A stretch of 64,000 nucleotides of DNA from Microbacterium sp. 70-16 (GCF_001898315.1 NZ_MKTQ01000016.1:61923-125922), one strand, 5' to 3'; shown: positions 34,335-43,530, counted from the stretch's first letter. The notes: generated from the sequence alone by a model not told the origin. Program-made: numbers and translations.

Positions 34335-35581
34335 TGGGCATCCCCCTTCTTCGTCGTCTGCTTGGCCGCGTGCTCGGCAGCGGCGCGCTCGTCGGCGCGG
34401 CGTCGCCGGCGCGTCGGCGGCGGGTTGCGCGTGACCTTGACCGCGAGACCCGAGTCAGCGACCTCGCTCATCGCGTTGGCGGCGTCGACATGATCACGCC
34501 GCGACCGCAGGAACAGCCCCACGATGATCACCACCGCGAGGACCGCATCTACGACCACTCCCCAGCCACCGAGCCACACGACGAACAGCGCGGCGACGGC
34601 ACCGACGGCACCGGATGCCGGCAGCGTCAGAACCCATCCGACGGCGATGCGCCCGACCGTGCGCCAGCGCACCGTGGAGCCGCGCCGCCCGAGGCCCGAG
34701 CCGATGACCGAGCCCGAAGCGACCTGCGTCGTCGACAGCGCGAAGCCGAGCGCGCTGGAGGCGAGGATCGTGGCCGCGGTGGACGTCTCGGCAGAGAAGC
34801 CCTGCGCCGGCTTGACGCCGGTGAGTCCCCTACCGAGCGTGCGGATGATCCGCCAGCCGCCCATGTAGGTGCCGAGCGCGATGGCCAGCGCACACGCGAA
34901 GATGACCCACAGGTGGGGGTCTGCCTGGTCCGAGCTCTGCCAGCCCGCCATGATCAGCGCCAAGGTGATCACACCCATCGTCTTCTGCGCATCGTTGGTC
35001 CCATGCGAGAGGGCGACGAGCGATGACGTGAAGATCTGCCCCCAGCGGAAGCCGTCACGTCCATCGGGCTTGTTGTCGTAGCGCCGCGTCACCGCATAGG
35101 CGAGGCGTGTCACGACGAACGCGATGACACCCGCCGTGAACGGCGCGATGAGCGCCGGCAGCACGACCTTGCTGAGCACCTCACCGAAGTCGATCGCTGC
35201 GGCGCTGGCGCCCACGAGCGTCGCGCCGATCAGGCCGCCGAACAGCGCGTGCGACGAGCTGGAGGGCAATCCCAGCAACCACGTGAGCATGTTCCAGGTG
35301 ATCGCACCGATGAGGCCGGCGAAGATGATCGGCAGGAAGTCGACGGGGGTGATCTGGTCCTCACGGATGATCCCGTGCGAGATCGTCTTGGACACCTCGG
35401 TCGACAGGAACGCGCCGACGAGGTTGAGGCCGGCGGCGAGCATCACCGCGACTTTGGGTTTGAGTGCACCTGTCGCAATGGGAGTCGCCATCGCGTTGGC
35501 CGTGTCATGGAAGCCGTTGGTGAAGTCGAAGAACAGCGCGAGCGCGATCACCAGCACGACGATGAGGGCAGCGGATTCCAC
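34331..35581 (-). CDS. pit: inorganic phosphate transporter, PiT family
   Basis: 416 residues, about ten membrane helices, low-affinity metal-phosphate/proton symporter. The duplicated PiT signatures are present: FDFTNGFHDTANAMAT near the N-terminus and SLVALSHGTNDAQKTMG in the middle; SSSSHALFGG lies between. The C-terminal 40 residues are basic and cytosolic. GTG at 35581 follows GGAAAG; codons further upstream have no support. A direct repeat resembling a PHO box lies about 65 nt upstream. A small membrane protein is translationally coupled behind it. Confidence 0.94.
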   Translation of the reverse strand: MESAALIVVLVIALALFFDFTNGFHDTANAMATPIATGALKPKVAVMLAAGLNLVGAFLSTEVSKTISHGIIREDQITPVDFLPIIFAGLIGAITWNMLTWLLGLPSSSSHALFGGLIGATLVGASAAAIDFGEVLSKVVLPALIAPFTAGVIAFVVTRLAYAVTRRYDNKPDGRDGFRWGQIFTSSLVALSHGTNDAQKTMGVITLALIMAGWQSSDQADPHLWVIFACALAIALGTYMGGWRIIRTLGRGLTGVKPAQGFSAETSTAATILASSALGFALSTTQVASGSVIGSGLGRRGSTVRWRTVGRIAVGWVLTLPASGAVGAVAALFVVWLGGWGVVVDAVLAVVIIVGLFLRSRRDHVDAANAMSEVADSGLAVKVTRNPPPTRRRRRADERAAAEHAAKQTTKKGDAQ

Positions 35582-35644
35582 AGATCGCTTTCCGTCGAGT
35601 TCATAAAGGGAGGGAGCCGATGAGATCGGCGGTGCGAACGAAAA

Positions 35645-35662
35645 GTTCACCGTGGGTTCATA
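35645..35662. promoter_or_regulatory. candidate PHO box of pit
   Basis: GTTCACC-GTGG-GTTCATA on the plus strand: two 7-mers with an 11-bp period, as in Streptomyces PhoP sites. It lies upstream of pit and of the divergent peptidase gene. Confidence 0.5.
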
Positions 35663-35754
35663 TTCCGGCAACCGGACCAGAGAGATTTTCGCACACCGCC
35701 GCGCCCCTGCACGACGTGCGGAGCGCGCCAAGCCGGGGCATCCTCCGCGTCGAC

Positions 35755-35760
35755 TACCGT
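35755..35760 (+). promoter_or_regulatory. -10 box of the S9 peptidase gene
   Basis: TACCGT, 6 nt before the GTG at 35767. Confidence 0.5.
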
Positions 35761-35766
35761 GGCAGG

Positions 35767-37881
35767 GTGAGCAGCGTTCGTTCCGGCGCCCCCGTGGCCG
35801 CCGTCCGCCCGACCACCCGAACCCACCACGGCGACACCGTCACCGACCCGTACGAGTGGTTGCGCGCAAAGGACGATCCCGATGTGATCGCGCATCTCGA
35901 GGCCGAGAACGCCTACACCGAGCAGCGCACGGCGCACCTCGAGCCGCTGCGCCAGCAGATCTTCGAAGAGATCCGCTCGCGCACCCTCGAGACCGACCTG
36001 TCGGTGCCGTCGCGACAGGGTCAGTGGTGGTACTACGGCCGCACGGTCGAGGGCAAGCAGTACGGCATCCACTGTCGGGCGCCGCTGGCATCGGCAGATG
36101 ACTGGACTCCCCCGCAGCTGACGCCCGGTGAGCCGGTGCCCGGCGAGGTCGTGCTGCTCGACGGCAACGTCGAGGCCGACGGCCACGAGTTCTTCTCGCT
36201 CGGCAGCTTCGATGTGTCCACCGACGGCACGCGGCTGCTGTACGGCGTCGACGTCGAGGGCGACGAGCGGTACACGCTGCGCGTGCGCGACCTCGCCACC
36301 GGCGAAGACCTCGGCGGCGCCGTCGAGAACACGTCCGCCGGGGCATCCTTCTCGCCCGACGGACGGTTCGTCGTCTACACGACGGTCGACGACGCGTGGC
36401 GACCCGACACCGTCTGGCTGCACGAAGTGGGCACGGATGCCTCCGCCGACGTGCAACTGTTCCACGAGAGCGACGAGCGGTACTGGGTGGGCGCGGGCTT
36501 CACCCGCAGCGAGCGGTACCTCGTGATCGAGGTGGGCTCGTCGATCACGACGGAGGAGTTCCTCGTCCCGGCATCCGATCTGCGCGCTGCCCCGCAGTCG
36601 ATCTGGCCGCGGCGCGAGGGCGTCGAGTACTCGGCGACGCACGCCGTCGTCGGCGGCGAGGACGTGCTGTACATCCTGCACAACGACGGGGCGCTCGACT
36701 TCGAGCTCGTGCGCGTCGCGGCATCTGACCCGACCGGCGCGCGCGAGGTCATCCTGCCGCACGAGCCCGGACGGCGGCTGCTGGACATGTCGGCGTTCCA
36801 GGACTGGGGAGTCGTCTCGTACCGCCGAGACGGGCTGGCCCGCCTGGGCATCCTCTCGTATGAGACGGATGCCGTGGACGAGCTCGCCTTCGATGAAGAG
36901 CTGTACGCGGCCGGAGCCGGCGGCAACCCCGAGTGGGCCACGCCCGTCGTGCGACTCGGGTACGGGTCGTTCATCACGCCCGGGACGGTCTACGACTACG
37001 TCGTGGCGACCGGCGAGTTCCTGCTGCGCAAGCGCCAGCCGGTGCTGGGCGGGTACTCCCCCGACGACTACGCGCAGCGGCGCGACTGGGCCCTCGCGCC
37101 CGACGGCACGCGCGTTCCGGTCTCGCTGGTGTGGAAGCGCTCGTTCGGCGAGCCCGGCGACGGAACGGCGCGGCCCGTGCACCTGTACGGGTACGGGTCG
37201 TACGAGCACTCGATCGAACCGGGGTTCTCGGTCGCGCGCCTGTCGATGCTCGACCGCGGTGTCGTTTTCGCGATCGCGCACGTGCGCGGAGGCGGCGAGC
37301 TGGGCCGGCAGTGGTACGAAGACGGCAAGCTGCAGCACAAGCGCAACACCTTCACCGACTTCGTCGCCGTCGCGCAGCACCTCGTGGACTCGGGGGTGAC
37401 GTCGCCTGCTCGGCTGGTGGCCGAGGGCGGATCGGCCGGCGGCCTGCTGATGGGCGCGGTCGCGAACCTGGCGCCCGAGCTGTTCGCGGGCATCCTCGCC
37501 GACGTGCCGTTCGTCGACGCGCTGACGACGATCCTCGACCCGTCGCTGCCGCTGACGGTCATCGAGTGGGACGAGTGGGGTGACCCGCTGCACGACGCGT
37601 CGGTGTACGAGTACATGAAGTCGTACACGCCGTACGAGAACGTACGCGCGGGAGTCACCTACCCGCGGATCCTCGCGGCGACCTCGCTCAACGACACGCG
37701 GGTGTACTACGTCGAGCCCGCGAAGTGGGTCGCGCGCTTGCGCGAGGTCGGCGCGGACGCCCTGCTCAAGTGCGAGATGGTCGCCGGCCACGGCGGCGTG
37801 TCGGGCCGCTACAACGCCTGGCACCAGCGCGCCTTCGAGCTGGCATGGCTGCTCGACGTGCTCGGCCTCGCGGAGGGGTAG
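35767..37881 (+). CDS. S9 family peptidase (oligopeptidase B type)
   Basis: 704 residues, cytosolic, no signal peptide. Residues 1-430 form the seven-bladed propeller that admits only short peptides, opening with TTRTHHGDTVTDPYEWLRA as in prolyl oligopeptidase/PtrB. The alpha/beta-hydrolase part carries S556 in GGSAGG, D643 in SLNDTRV and H675 in AGHGG, a complete triad. Cleavage after Arg/Lys is expected by similarity to oligopeptidase B. The GTG at 35767 is set by TACCGT and the conserved N-terminus. It ends just before the first AACAGGC repeat. Confidence 0.93.
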   Translation: MSSVRSGAPVAAVRPTTRTHHGDTVTDPYEWLRAKDDPDVIAHLEAENAYTEQRTAHLEPLRQQIFEEIRSRTLETDLSVPSRQGQWWYYGRTVEGKQYGIHCRAPLASADDWTPPQLTPGEPVPGEVVLLDGNVEADGHEFFSLGSFDVSTDGTRLLYGVDVEGDERYTLRVRDLATGEDLGGAVENTSAGASFSPDGRFVVYTTVDDAWRPDTVWLHEVGTDASADVQLFHESDERYWVGAGFTRSERYLVIEVGSSITTEEFLVPASDLRAAPQSIWPRREGVEYSATHAVVGGEDVLYILHNDGALDFELVRVAASDPTGAREVILPHEPGRRLLDMSAFQDWGVVSYRRDGLARLGILSYETDAVDELAFDEELYAAGAGGNPEWATPVVRLGYGSFITPGTVYDYVVATGEFLLRKRQPVLGGYSPDDYAQRRDWALAPDGTRVPVSLVWKRSFGEPGDGTARPVHLYGYGSYEHSIEPGFSVARLSMLDRGVVFAIAHVRGGGELGRQWYEDGKLQHKRNTFTDFVAVAQHLVDSGVTSPARLVAEGGSAGGLLMGAVANLAPELFAGILADVPFVDALTTILDPSLPLTVIEWDEWGDPLHDASVYEYMKSYTPYENVRAGVTYPRILAATSLNDTRVYYVEPAKWVARLREVGADALLKCEMVAGHGGVSGRYNAWHQRAFELAWLLDVLGLAEG

Positions 37882-37899
37882 CGGGGCGCGCGGCGGGTC

Positions 37900-37980
37900 G
37901 CGCGAAAACAGGCATCCGCTCGAAAACAGGCGGATGCCAGGATCTTCGGCCTGTTCTCGCGCAATCGCCTGTTTTGGCGC
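37900..37980. repeat. AACAGGC phased tetrad, copy 1
   Basis: GAAAACAGGC at 37904 and 37922, inverted GCCTGTTCTC at 37949 and GCCTGTTTTG at 37967. Direct units are 18 bp apart, inverted units 18 bp apart, 45 bp from first direct to first inverted. It begins 19 nt after the peptidase stop. Confidence 0.9.
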
Positions 37981-38002
37981 ACAAACGCGAGGTCGCACGC
38001 CC

Positions 38003-38845
38003 CTACGCAAGATGCAGTCCCTGCGCCATCGCCATGGCGATCGTGGCGATCACCTCATCGGGGCAGAACAGGATCTGGTAGTAGTCGAACCGTAGGATCG
38101 TGTAGCCGAGCAGGGCCAAGCGCGCATCCGCGCGCAGGTCGCGACGACGGTCGGCCGCCTGGTGATGCGCGAAGCCGTCGATCTGGATGCCGAGGCGCTC
38201 ACCGATCAGCCCATCGAGCGGATGCCCGTCGATCCACACCTGCTGTCGCACCGCGACGCCGATCGAACGCATCAGCACGACGAAGCGGGTCTCGAGGCCG
38301 GAGTCGGACAGAGTCGATGCCGTTCGCGCAAACGCGGTCGCCGTCGTCCTGCGCCATTTCACCTGGCGCAGCATTTCGGGGTCGACAGCACGCGTGCGGA
38401 TCGCGGACTCCCACACCGCGAGTGCCTCCGCGGGCTCGAGGCATGCCGCCGTATGGAAGAGCACATTGAGCACGTCGTCGACGAGCGCACGTTGCGTCAC
38501 GGGCGCGGGCCCGGCGGCGCGGTGCAGGACTAGACCGTCACCGTCAAGCCGAGAGGCTGAGTGCGGGACGGACACATGCACGCGATCGTCGCTGGGCGTC
38601 CACAGCCCCAACCGCGCTGCCATCGTGACGCAGGTAAGCCGTCCGCCCACCGCGGCTGCGCGACGTACCTGGTCGTCGCAGTCCGGCGTAACCAGCCACG
38701 AGCGCCGCACCCGGTGTGCACGACCGTCCGCGACGACACGCTGCATCGCCTGCCGTGTGAAGCCTCGCGCCCGCAGGTCGGAGCTGTGCGCGGCTCCGCC
38801 GCTGGCGCGGAGCACCCGTTCGAGTTCCGCAGCGTCTCTGGTCAT
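38003..38845 (-). CDS. AbiEi/DUF559-like protein (winged helix plus Vsr-type nuclease fold)
   Basis: 280 residues. The N-terminal 60 (LERVLRASGGAAHSSDLRARGFTRQAMQRVV) resemble the helix-turn-helix of AbiEi-type antitoxins. The C-terminal 100 look like DUF559, a Vsr-like endonuclease fold: acidic residue in WIDGHPLDGLIG, IQIDGFAHH, RRRDLRADARLALLGYTILRF. Such proteins are common and usually orphan in actinobacteria; no AbiEii toxin partner is adjacent. Nicking or DNA-binding activity is plausible but unproven. The gene lies exactly between two copies of the AACAGGC element, with stops and starts 23 and 110 nt from them. Confidence 0.75.
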   Translation of the reverse strand: MTRDAAELERVLRASGGAAHSSDLRARGFTRQAMQRVVADGRAHRVRRSWLVTPDCDDQVRRAAAVGGRLTCVTMAARLGLWTPSDDRVHVSVPHSASRLDGDGLVLHRAAGPAPVTQRALVDDVLNVLFHTAACLEPAEALAVWESAIRTRAVDPEMLRQVKWRRTTATAFARTASTLSDSGLETRFVVLMRSIGVAVRQQVWIDGHPLDGLIGERLGIQIDGFAHHQAADRRRDLRADARLALLGYTILRFDYYQILFCPDEVIATIAMAMAQGLHLA

Positions 38846-38954
38846 CCCGCCAGCGTGGCCGCACCGCGGTGCGCGCGGGACGCGAGTTGGCGGAAATGTG
38901 GACAGTTCCCCGAAGTCGCCGATTGGGGAGGAGCCGATGCGGCGCGCGCGGCGC

Positions 38955-39035
38955 GCACGAGAACAGGCATCCGCTCAAGAGCAGGCGGATGCCCCTGGCA
39001 TCCGCCTGTTTTCGCGCAATCGCCTGTTCTCGCGC
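38955..39035. repeat. AACAGGC phased tetrad, copy 2
   Basis: Units GAACAGGC at 38961 and GAGCAGGC at 38979; inverted GCCTGTTTTC at 39004 and GCCTGTTCTC at 39022; 18-bp phasing kept. It shares the spacers ATCCGCTC and CGCGCAATC with copy 1 and lies directly behind pfkA. Confidence 0.9.
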
Positions 39036-39061
39036 AGCCGCGCGCTCGCGAGAAGGCGAGG

Positions 39062-40090
39062 TCACCCGAAGAGGGCGGCGGCCTCTTCGTAGCGGTAGAT
39101 GGGCACCGTGTTGAGCTCGCCGAGAGCCTCGGCGAAGGGGACGCGCACGATGTCGGTGCCCTGCATCGAGACCATCTGGCCCCAGGCCTGCTCCATGACG
39201 GCATCTGCCGCGTGCAGACCCAGGCGCGTCGCGAGCACGCGGTCGAATGCCGACGGCGATCCGCCGCGCTGGATGTGGCCCAGCACGGTCGCGCGCGTCT
39301 CGATGCCCGTGATGCGCTCGATCTCGGGCGCGAGCACCTCGCTGATGCCACCCAGGCGCGGGCGGTTGAAGGCATCCAGGCCCTTGTCGCTGTACGCCTC
39401 GTCCATACCGGTGAGGGTGAAGCCCTCCGAGACGACGACCAGCGGTGCGCGACCACGGTCGTGCGCCTTCTGCACCTGCGCGGTGATCTCGTCGATCGAC
39501 ATCGGCACCTCGGGGATGCAGATGACGTGCGCGCCCGCGGCCACACCCGAGTGCAGGGCGATCCAGCCGACGTGGCGGCCCATGACCTCGGCGACCATGC
39601 AGCGCTGGTGCGAGTCACCCGTGGTGCGCAGGCGGTCCATCGCGTCGGTCGCGATGTTGACGGCCGTGTCGAAGCCGAACGAGTAGTCCGTCGCCTTCAG
39701 GTCGTTGTCGATCGTCTTGGGCACACCCATGACGTTGATGCCGTCGTTGTACAAGCGGTTCGCCGCCGCGAGCGTGCCCTCGCCGCCGATTGCGATGATG
39801 CCGTCGATGTGGTGACCGTAGAGGGTCGCCTTGATGTTGTCGGCGCCACCGCGCGGGCCCTCGTAGGGGTTCGTGCGCGACGTGCCGAGGATCGTGCCGC
39901 CGACCTTCGACAGGCCCTTGACCTCGTGACGGGTCAGCGGGAAGAAGTCGCCGTCGACGACGCCACGCCAGCCGTCGCGGATGCCGACGAACTCGATGTT
40001 GTAGTTCGTCGTGCCCTTGAGCACAACACCGCGGATGACGGCGTTCAGCCCGGGGCAGTCGCCGCCGCTGGTGAGGATGCCGATCTTCAT
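39062..40090 (-). CDS. pfkA: 6-phosphofructokinase
   Basis: 342 residues, glycolytic phosphorylation of fructose 6-phosphate. N-terminal GILTSGGDCPGLNAVIRG and P-T-I-D-N-D with the catalytic aspartate are intact. The phosphoryl-donor site reads GGEGT: glycine after the glutamate marks an ATP enzyme, where pyrophosphate-dependent relatives have aspartate. RGGSPSAFDRVLATRLG is the C-terminal substrate signature. The ATG at 40090 is preceded by AAAGGA. It belongs to the actinobacterial branch of PfkA and is monocistronic. Confidence 0.95.
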   Translation of the reverse strand: MKIGILTSGGDCPGLNAVIRGVVLKGTTNYNIEFVGIRDGWRGVVDGDFFPLTRHEVKGLSKVGGTILGTSRTNPYEGPRGGADNIKATLYGHHIDGIIAIGGEGTLAAANRLYNDGINVMGVPKTIDNDLKATDYSFGFDTAVNIATDAMDRLRTTGDSHQRCMVAEVMGRHVGWIALHSGVAAGAHVICIPEVPMSIDEITAQVQKAHDRGRAPLVVVSEGFTLTGMDEAYSDKGLDAFNRPRLGGISEVLAPEIERITGIETRATVLGHIQRGGSPSAFDRVLATRLGLHAADAVMEQAWGQMVSMQGTDIVRVPFAEALGELNTVPIYRYEEAAALFG

Positions 40091-40200
40091 GAGGAGATCC
40101 TTTGGTTCGGGGAATCGGTCGGCTTCGCTGCCACAGTCGACACTATCGCCGGATGCCGCGCGGGTGCCACCGGCTCCGCCGTCGATAACTCCGGCCCGGC

Positions 40201-42360
40201 TCAGACCGCGCCGAGCGCCTGCCGCAGCAGGTGCATGAGCGCCGACAGCTGCACCGAGTCGCTCGAGCTGGGGTCGACCTGCGCGCCGTCGAGAGCACGC
40301 GCGGCGAGCGACTGCTTCGAGTCGATCAGCTCGGCGATCTTCGTGTCGATCGTGTGCGCCGCGATGATGCGCCACGCCGTGACCGGCTCGTCCTGACCGA
40401 TGCGGTGCACGCGGTCGATCGCCTGCGTCTGCTCGGCGGCCGTCCACGACAGCTCCGCGAGCACGACGTTCGACGCCGCCTGCATGTTCAGCCCGACACC
40501 AGCCGCCGTCAGCGAGCAGACCGCGATCGCGACATCAGGATCGCCGTTGAAGTCGTCGATCGCCTGCTGGCGCGCGGGTGTGGACTGGTCGCCGCGGATC
40601 GACACGGTGCGCAGGCCGGATGCCGCGAAGTGCGCCTCCGCGGCATCCATCACATCGATGTGCTTCGCGAAGAACACGACCTTGCCGACCGAGCGCTGCA
40701 GCTGTACGGCGTAGTCCGCCGACAGCAGGGCCTTGGCCTGGCCGATCTTGCGGACCATCGTGAACACGTTGTCACCGCCGGTGCCGGCGGCCTTCGAGTC
40801 CTCGAGCTCGCCGTGCGCGACGAGGCGCACGATGTCTTCGTCGGCCTCGCCGATCAGCACCTTGTCGCCGCGGGCCTCGATGATGCGGCGGTACTTCGCG
40901 GCCATCCGCTCGCCGAGCTCGCGCTCGGCCTCGCGGATCGAGCGCCCGTACTCGTCGTCGAGCTCGACCGGCAGGTCGGCGATGAGCTTGTCGGGCAGGT
41001 CGGCGGCGACGTCCTTCTTCTTGCGCCGCACGATGCCCATCGAGATCACGGCGTCGCGCGCCTCGGGGTAGAACGCCTTGTCGGCGGGGGTGAAGCCGGT
41101 GGCATCCAGCTTCGCCATCAGCTCGGGTCCGGGCTTCTCGCCATTGGTCCAGCCGAGGAAGCGCCAGATCGCGTCGAAGTCCTCGACGTCGTTGATGAGC
41201 GGCGTTCCGGTCAGTGCGAGCATGAGCGGATTGCGCACCTGCTCACGGATGCGCGTGCCGAGCGCAAGCACGTTCTGCGACCGCTGCGAGGTGAGGTTCT
41301 TGATGAAGTGCGCCTCGTCGACGACCATGCCCTTCAGGCCCAGCGAGCCGAGCCAGGACAGGTGCCGATCGAGCACCTCGTAGTTGACGATGAAGACGTC
41401 GGCGAACGCGTCTACGGCGTCGCCGTCGCCGTGGATGACCGTCGCGCGACGCTGCGGCGTCCACCGCTCGACCTCGCGGGCCCAGTTCATCTTGACGACG
41501 TTGGGGACGACGGCCAGCAGCGGGTAGGCGTCGGCGACGGATGCCGCGAGCACAGACTCCGCGGTCTTGCCCAGGCCCGGCTCGTCGGCGAGCAGAAACG
41601 AGCGATGCCCGACTCGCACGGCCTCGAGGAACCGCGACTGGTGCGGCATGATCTCGAGCCCCTTGGGCGAGAGCCGGTCGAACTCGGGGACAGGCGGCAG
41701 GTCCATGCTCGCCGTCGCTCCCCCGGCACCGGTCTCGAACGCCTTGTACAGGGGGCCCATGAGCTCCCAGCTGTCGAGGCGCCGGCGGGCCGTGGAGGCC
41801 GGCGCGCGCAGGGTCACATCGGGCGCCAGGAACGGGTTCGACTCGCGGCGGGCGTCGATCTGCGGCGGCGTCACCTGACGCTCGGCGAGCGCAGCGGGCA
41901 CGACCGGGGTCTGCACGGGGGCGACGTCGGTGATGATGAGCTCGTCTTCGGGCAGTTCGGCGCCCGACTCGAGCAGCCAGTCGCGGCGCATGCGCTTGGC
42001 GACGGGCGAAGTCGCGGCATCCACTTCGAGCAGCTGGATGAGCGACGTGTCGCGCGCGGCCGTCTTGGCCAGGATCGTCGCGACGCCGTCGAGGCGCTTG
42101 AGCAGCTCGGCGCGGGCGGCCGTGGGGACGGCCTCATCGGCCTTCACGCGGGCGCGCTCTTCGCGCACGAGGAAGGCGATCACCTGGAACTTGACGCGGT
42201 TGGTCGGCCCGAGCTTGCCGCGCTGAGCCTTGGCCTCGACCTCGCGCACCTTGCGGGCGAGGATCGGGATGAGCGGCGCGTCGTCGTCGCGACGGGCCGA
42301 TGAGCCCCGGGATGAGTTGCGTCGACGCGACGCGGGGGCGGTGGATGCCGTGGGCGGCAT
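40201..42360 (-). CDS. SNF2-family DNA helicase/ATPase
   Basis: 719 residues, soluble. After a basic Ser/Arg-rich N-terminus and an unassigned region (30-210) comes the two-lobed SNF2 motor: motif I ADEPGLGKTAES, motif II VDEAHF (a DEAH box), motif III LALTGTP, motif V LTAAGVGLNMQAAS and motif VI QAIDRVHRIGQ. It resembles SMARCAL1/HepA-type annealing or remodelling enzymes; repair of stalled replication or transcription is likely. The ATG at 42360 follows AGGAGGAG. A TAGAAT box at 42531-42536 would give a leader of about 170 nt. Confidence 0.9.
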   Translation of the reverse strand: MPPTASTAPASRRRNSSRGSSARRDDDAPLIPILARKVREVEAKAQRGKLGPTNRVKFQVIAFLVREERARVKADEAVPTAARAELLKRLDGVATILAKTAARDTSLIQLLEVDAATSPVAKRMRRDWLLESGAELPEDELIITDVAPVQTPVVPAALAERQVTPPQIDARRESNPFLAPDVTLRAPASTARRRLDSWELMGPLYKAFETGAGGATASMDLPPVPEFDRLSPKGLEIMPHQSRFLEAVRVGHRSFLLADEPGLGKTAESVLAASVADAYPLLAVVPNVVKMNWAREVERWTPQRRATVIHGDGDAVDAFADVFIVNYEVLDRHLSWLGSLGLKGMVVDEAHFIKNLTSQRSQNVLALGTRIREQVRNPLMLALTGTPLINDVEDFDAIWRFLGWTNGEKPGPELMAKLDATGFTPADKAFYPEARDAVISMGIVRRKKKDVAADLPDKLIADLPVELDDEYGRSIREAERELGERMAAKYRRIIEARGDKVLIGEADEDIVRLVAHGELEDSKAAGTGGDNVFTMVRKIGQAKALLSADYAVQLQRSVGKVVFFAKHIDVMDAAEAHFAASGLRTVSIRGDQSTPARQQAIDDFNGDPDVAIAVCSLTAAGVGLNMQAASNVVLAELSWTAAEQTQAIDRVHRIGQDEPVTAWRIIAAHTIDTKIAELIDSKQSLAARALDGAQVDPSSSDSVQLSALMHLLRQALGAV

Positions 42361-42530
42361 GCTCCTCCTGAGCGGAAATCGCCGGGCGAACCGGCGGGCG
42401 GGCGACCTAAAGATCGTCCGGTCGGGCTCCGCGACGGCTGCCGCGGGGGAATGCACGGATCCGACTTCTCCGGCTGCGGGTACTCGCTTCTGCGAGCTGC
42501 GGCGACGGGAAAGCGCGGTCTCCGGCATCC

Positions 42531-42536
42531 ATTCTA
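42531..42536 (-). promoter_or_regulatory. possible -10 box of the SNF2 gene
   Basis: TAGAAT on the minus strand, followed by GGATGCC as at the oxidoreductase promoter (23218). The 42361-42530 stretch then forms a long leader without a recognisable element. Confidence 0.4.
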
Positions 42537-42570
42537 GCGGATCCGGCGTTTGCGGTGCAGACCCGGGCCC

Positions 42571-43455
42571 TCAGCGACTCGCGAGGGCGCGCTGCCATGT
42601 GTCGAGTGTGCCGGGGTCGTCGGTGACGATGCCGTCGACACCGAGGCCCGTGACGGCATGCCACTGCTTGTCGGTGTTGAGGGTGTAGACGATCACCCGC
42701 AATCCCGCGTCGTGCAGGTCGTCGACGACCTCGGGGCGTGCCGTCAGCGCGCGCCGGTCGACGACGATGCCGCGCGCGCCGACCTGCACGGCGGCATCCA
42801 CGACATCCGCGGGCAGCTTCTTCAGGATCACCAGCCTCGAGATGACGCTCGAGCGCGCCTCGATGTAGGCGAGCGTGCGCGCGTCGAAGCTCGCCACCGC
42901 GATCGAGCGCTCGAGGCCGCGCGCGCCGATCGCGTCGACGAGCGTCGTCGCCGCCGCGGCCGTCCAGGTGCCCTTCAGATCGAGGATCGCGCGCCCGTGC
43001 AGATCGGCCACGAGGTCGAGCAGCTCGTCCGACGTCGGCACACGGGTGCCGGCGAATGCCGGCGAGAACCACGAGCCCGCGTCGAGTTCGCGCACCTGCG
43101 CGAGCGTGAGGTCAGCGACGCGTCCGGCGCCGTTCGTCGTGCGCGAAACGGTCGCATCGTGCATGAGCACGGCGTGCCCGTCGGAAGTCAGGGCCAGATC
43201 GACCTCGACGTAGTCGAACCCGCCCTCGAGCGCGCTGCGCACGGCGGGCAGCGTGTTCTCGGGCGCCATCGTCGTTCCACCGCGGTGCCCCGCGATGAAG
43301 GCGGCCTCGCCCGGTCCTCGGGCGGCGCCGAGAAGCTCTTGCGCCGTGACGCGCGCCGGCGTCACGCCCAGGGTGGCGATCACGATGCTCGCCAGCGCGA
43401 GGGCGCCGACGATCAACAGGGCAGGAAGCCGTTCGGCCGTCCGCGATTCGGGCAT
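42571..43455 (-). CDS. secreted or membrane-anchored glycerophosphodiester phosphodiesterase
   Basis: 294 residues. A hydrophobic segment at about 11-32 anchors it or serves as signal peptide; the rest is a GDPD TIM barrel with H57-R-G-G, E66 in APENT, the metal pair in YVEVDLALTSDG and the second histidine in VLMHDATVSRTT. It splits glycerophosphodiesters to an alcohol and glycerol 3-phosphate outside the membrane, giving phosphate and glycerol. GAGGAC precedes the ATG. A direct repeat like a PHO box lies 58-75 nt upstream. Confidence 0.92.
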   Translation of the reverse strand: MPESRTAERLPALLIVGALALASIVIATLGVTPARVTAQELLGAARGPGEAAFIAGHRGGTTMAPENTLPAVRSALEGGFDYVEVDLALTSDGHAVLMHDATVSRTTNGAGRVADLTLAQVRELDAGSWFSPAFAGTRVPTSDELLDLVADLHGRAILDLKGTWTAAAATTLVDAIGARGLERSIAVASFDARTLAYIEARSSVISRLVILKKLPADVVDAAVQVGARGIVVDRRALTARPEVVDDLHDAGLRVIVYTLNTDKQWHAVTGLGVDGIVTDDPGTLDTWQRALASR

Positions 43456-43512
43456 TCGGGGTGTCCTCGTTCACAGTGACGTCTTCGTCTGTCCACACAC
43501 CCTACCCCTGCG

Positions 43513-43530
43513 CGTTACCATTCCGTTACC
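43513..43530. promoter_or_regulatory. possible PHO box between the phosphodiesterase and deoC genes
   Basis: CGTTACC-ATTC-CGTTACC: identical 7-mers with an 11-bp period, upstream of the glycerophosphodiesterase gene. Differs from GTTCACC by one transposed position, so weaker than the site near pit. Confidence 0.35.

Noticed and set aside
38003..38845. Classical AbiE type IV toxin-antitoxin system
   Set aside because: The N-terminus is AbiEi-like but there is no AbiEii nucleotidyltransferase gene beside it, and the C-terminus is nuclease-like instead.
37900..39035. CRISPR array from the repeated AACAGGC units
   Set aside because: Repeat units are only 9-10 bp, are inverted in pairs, are few, and no cas gene is near.
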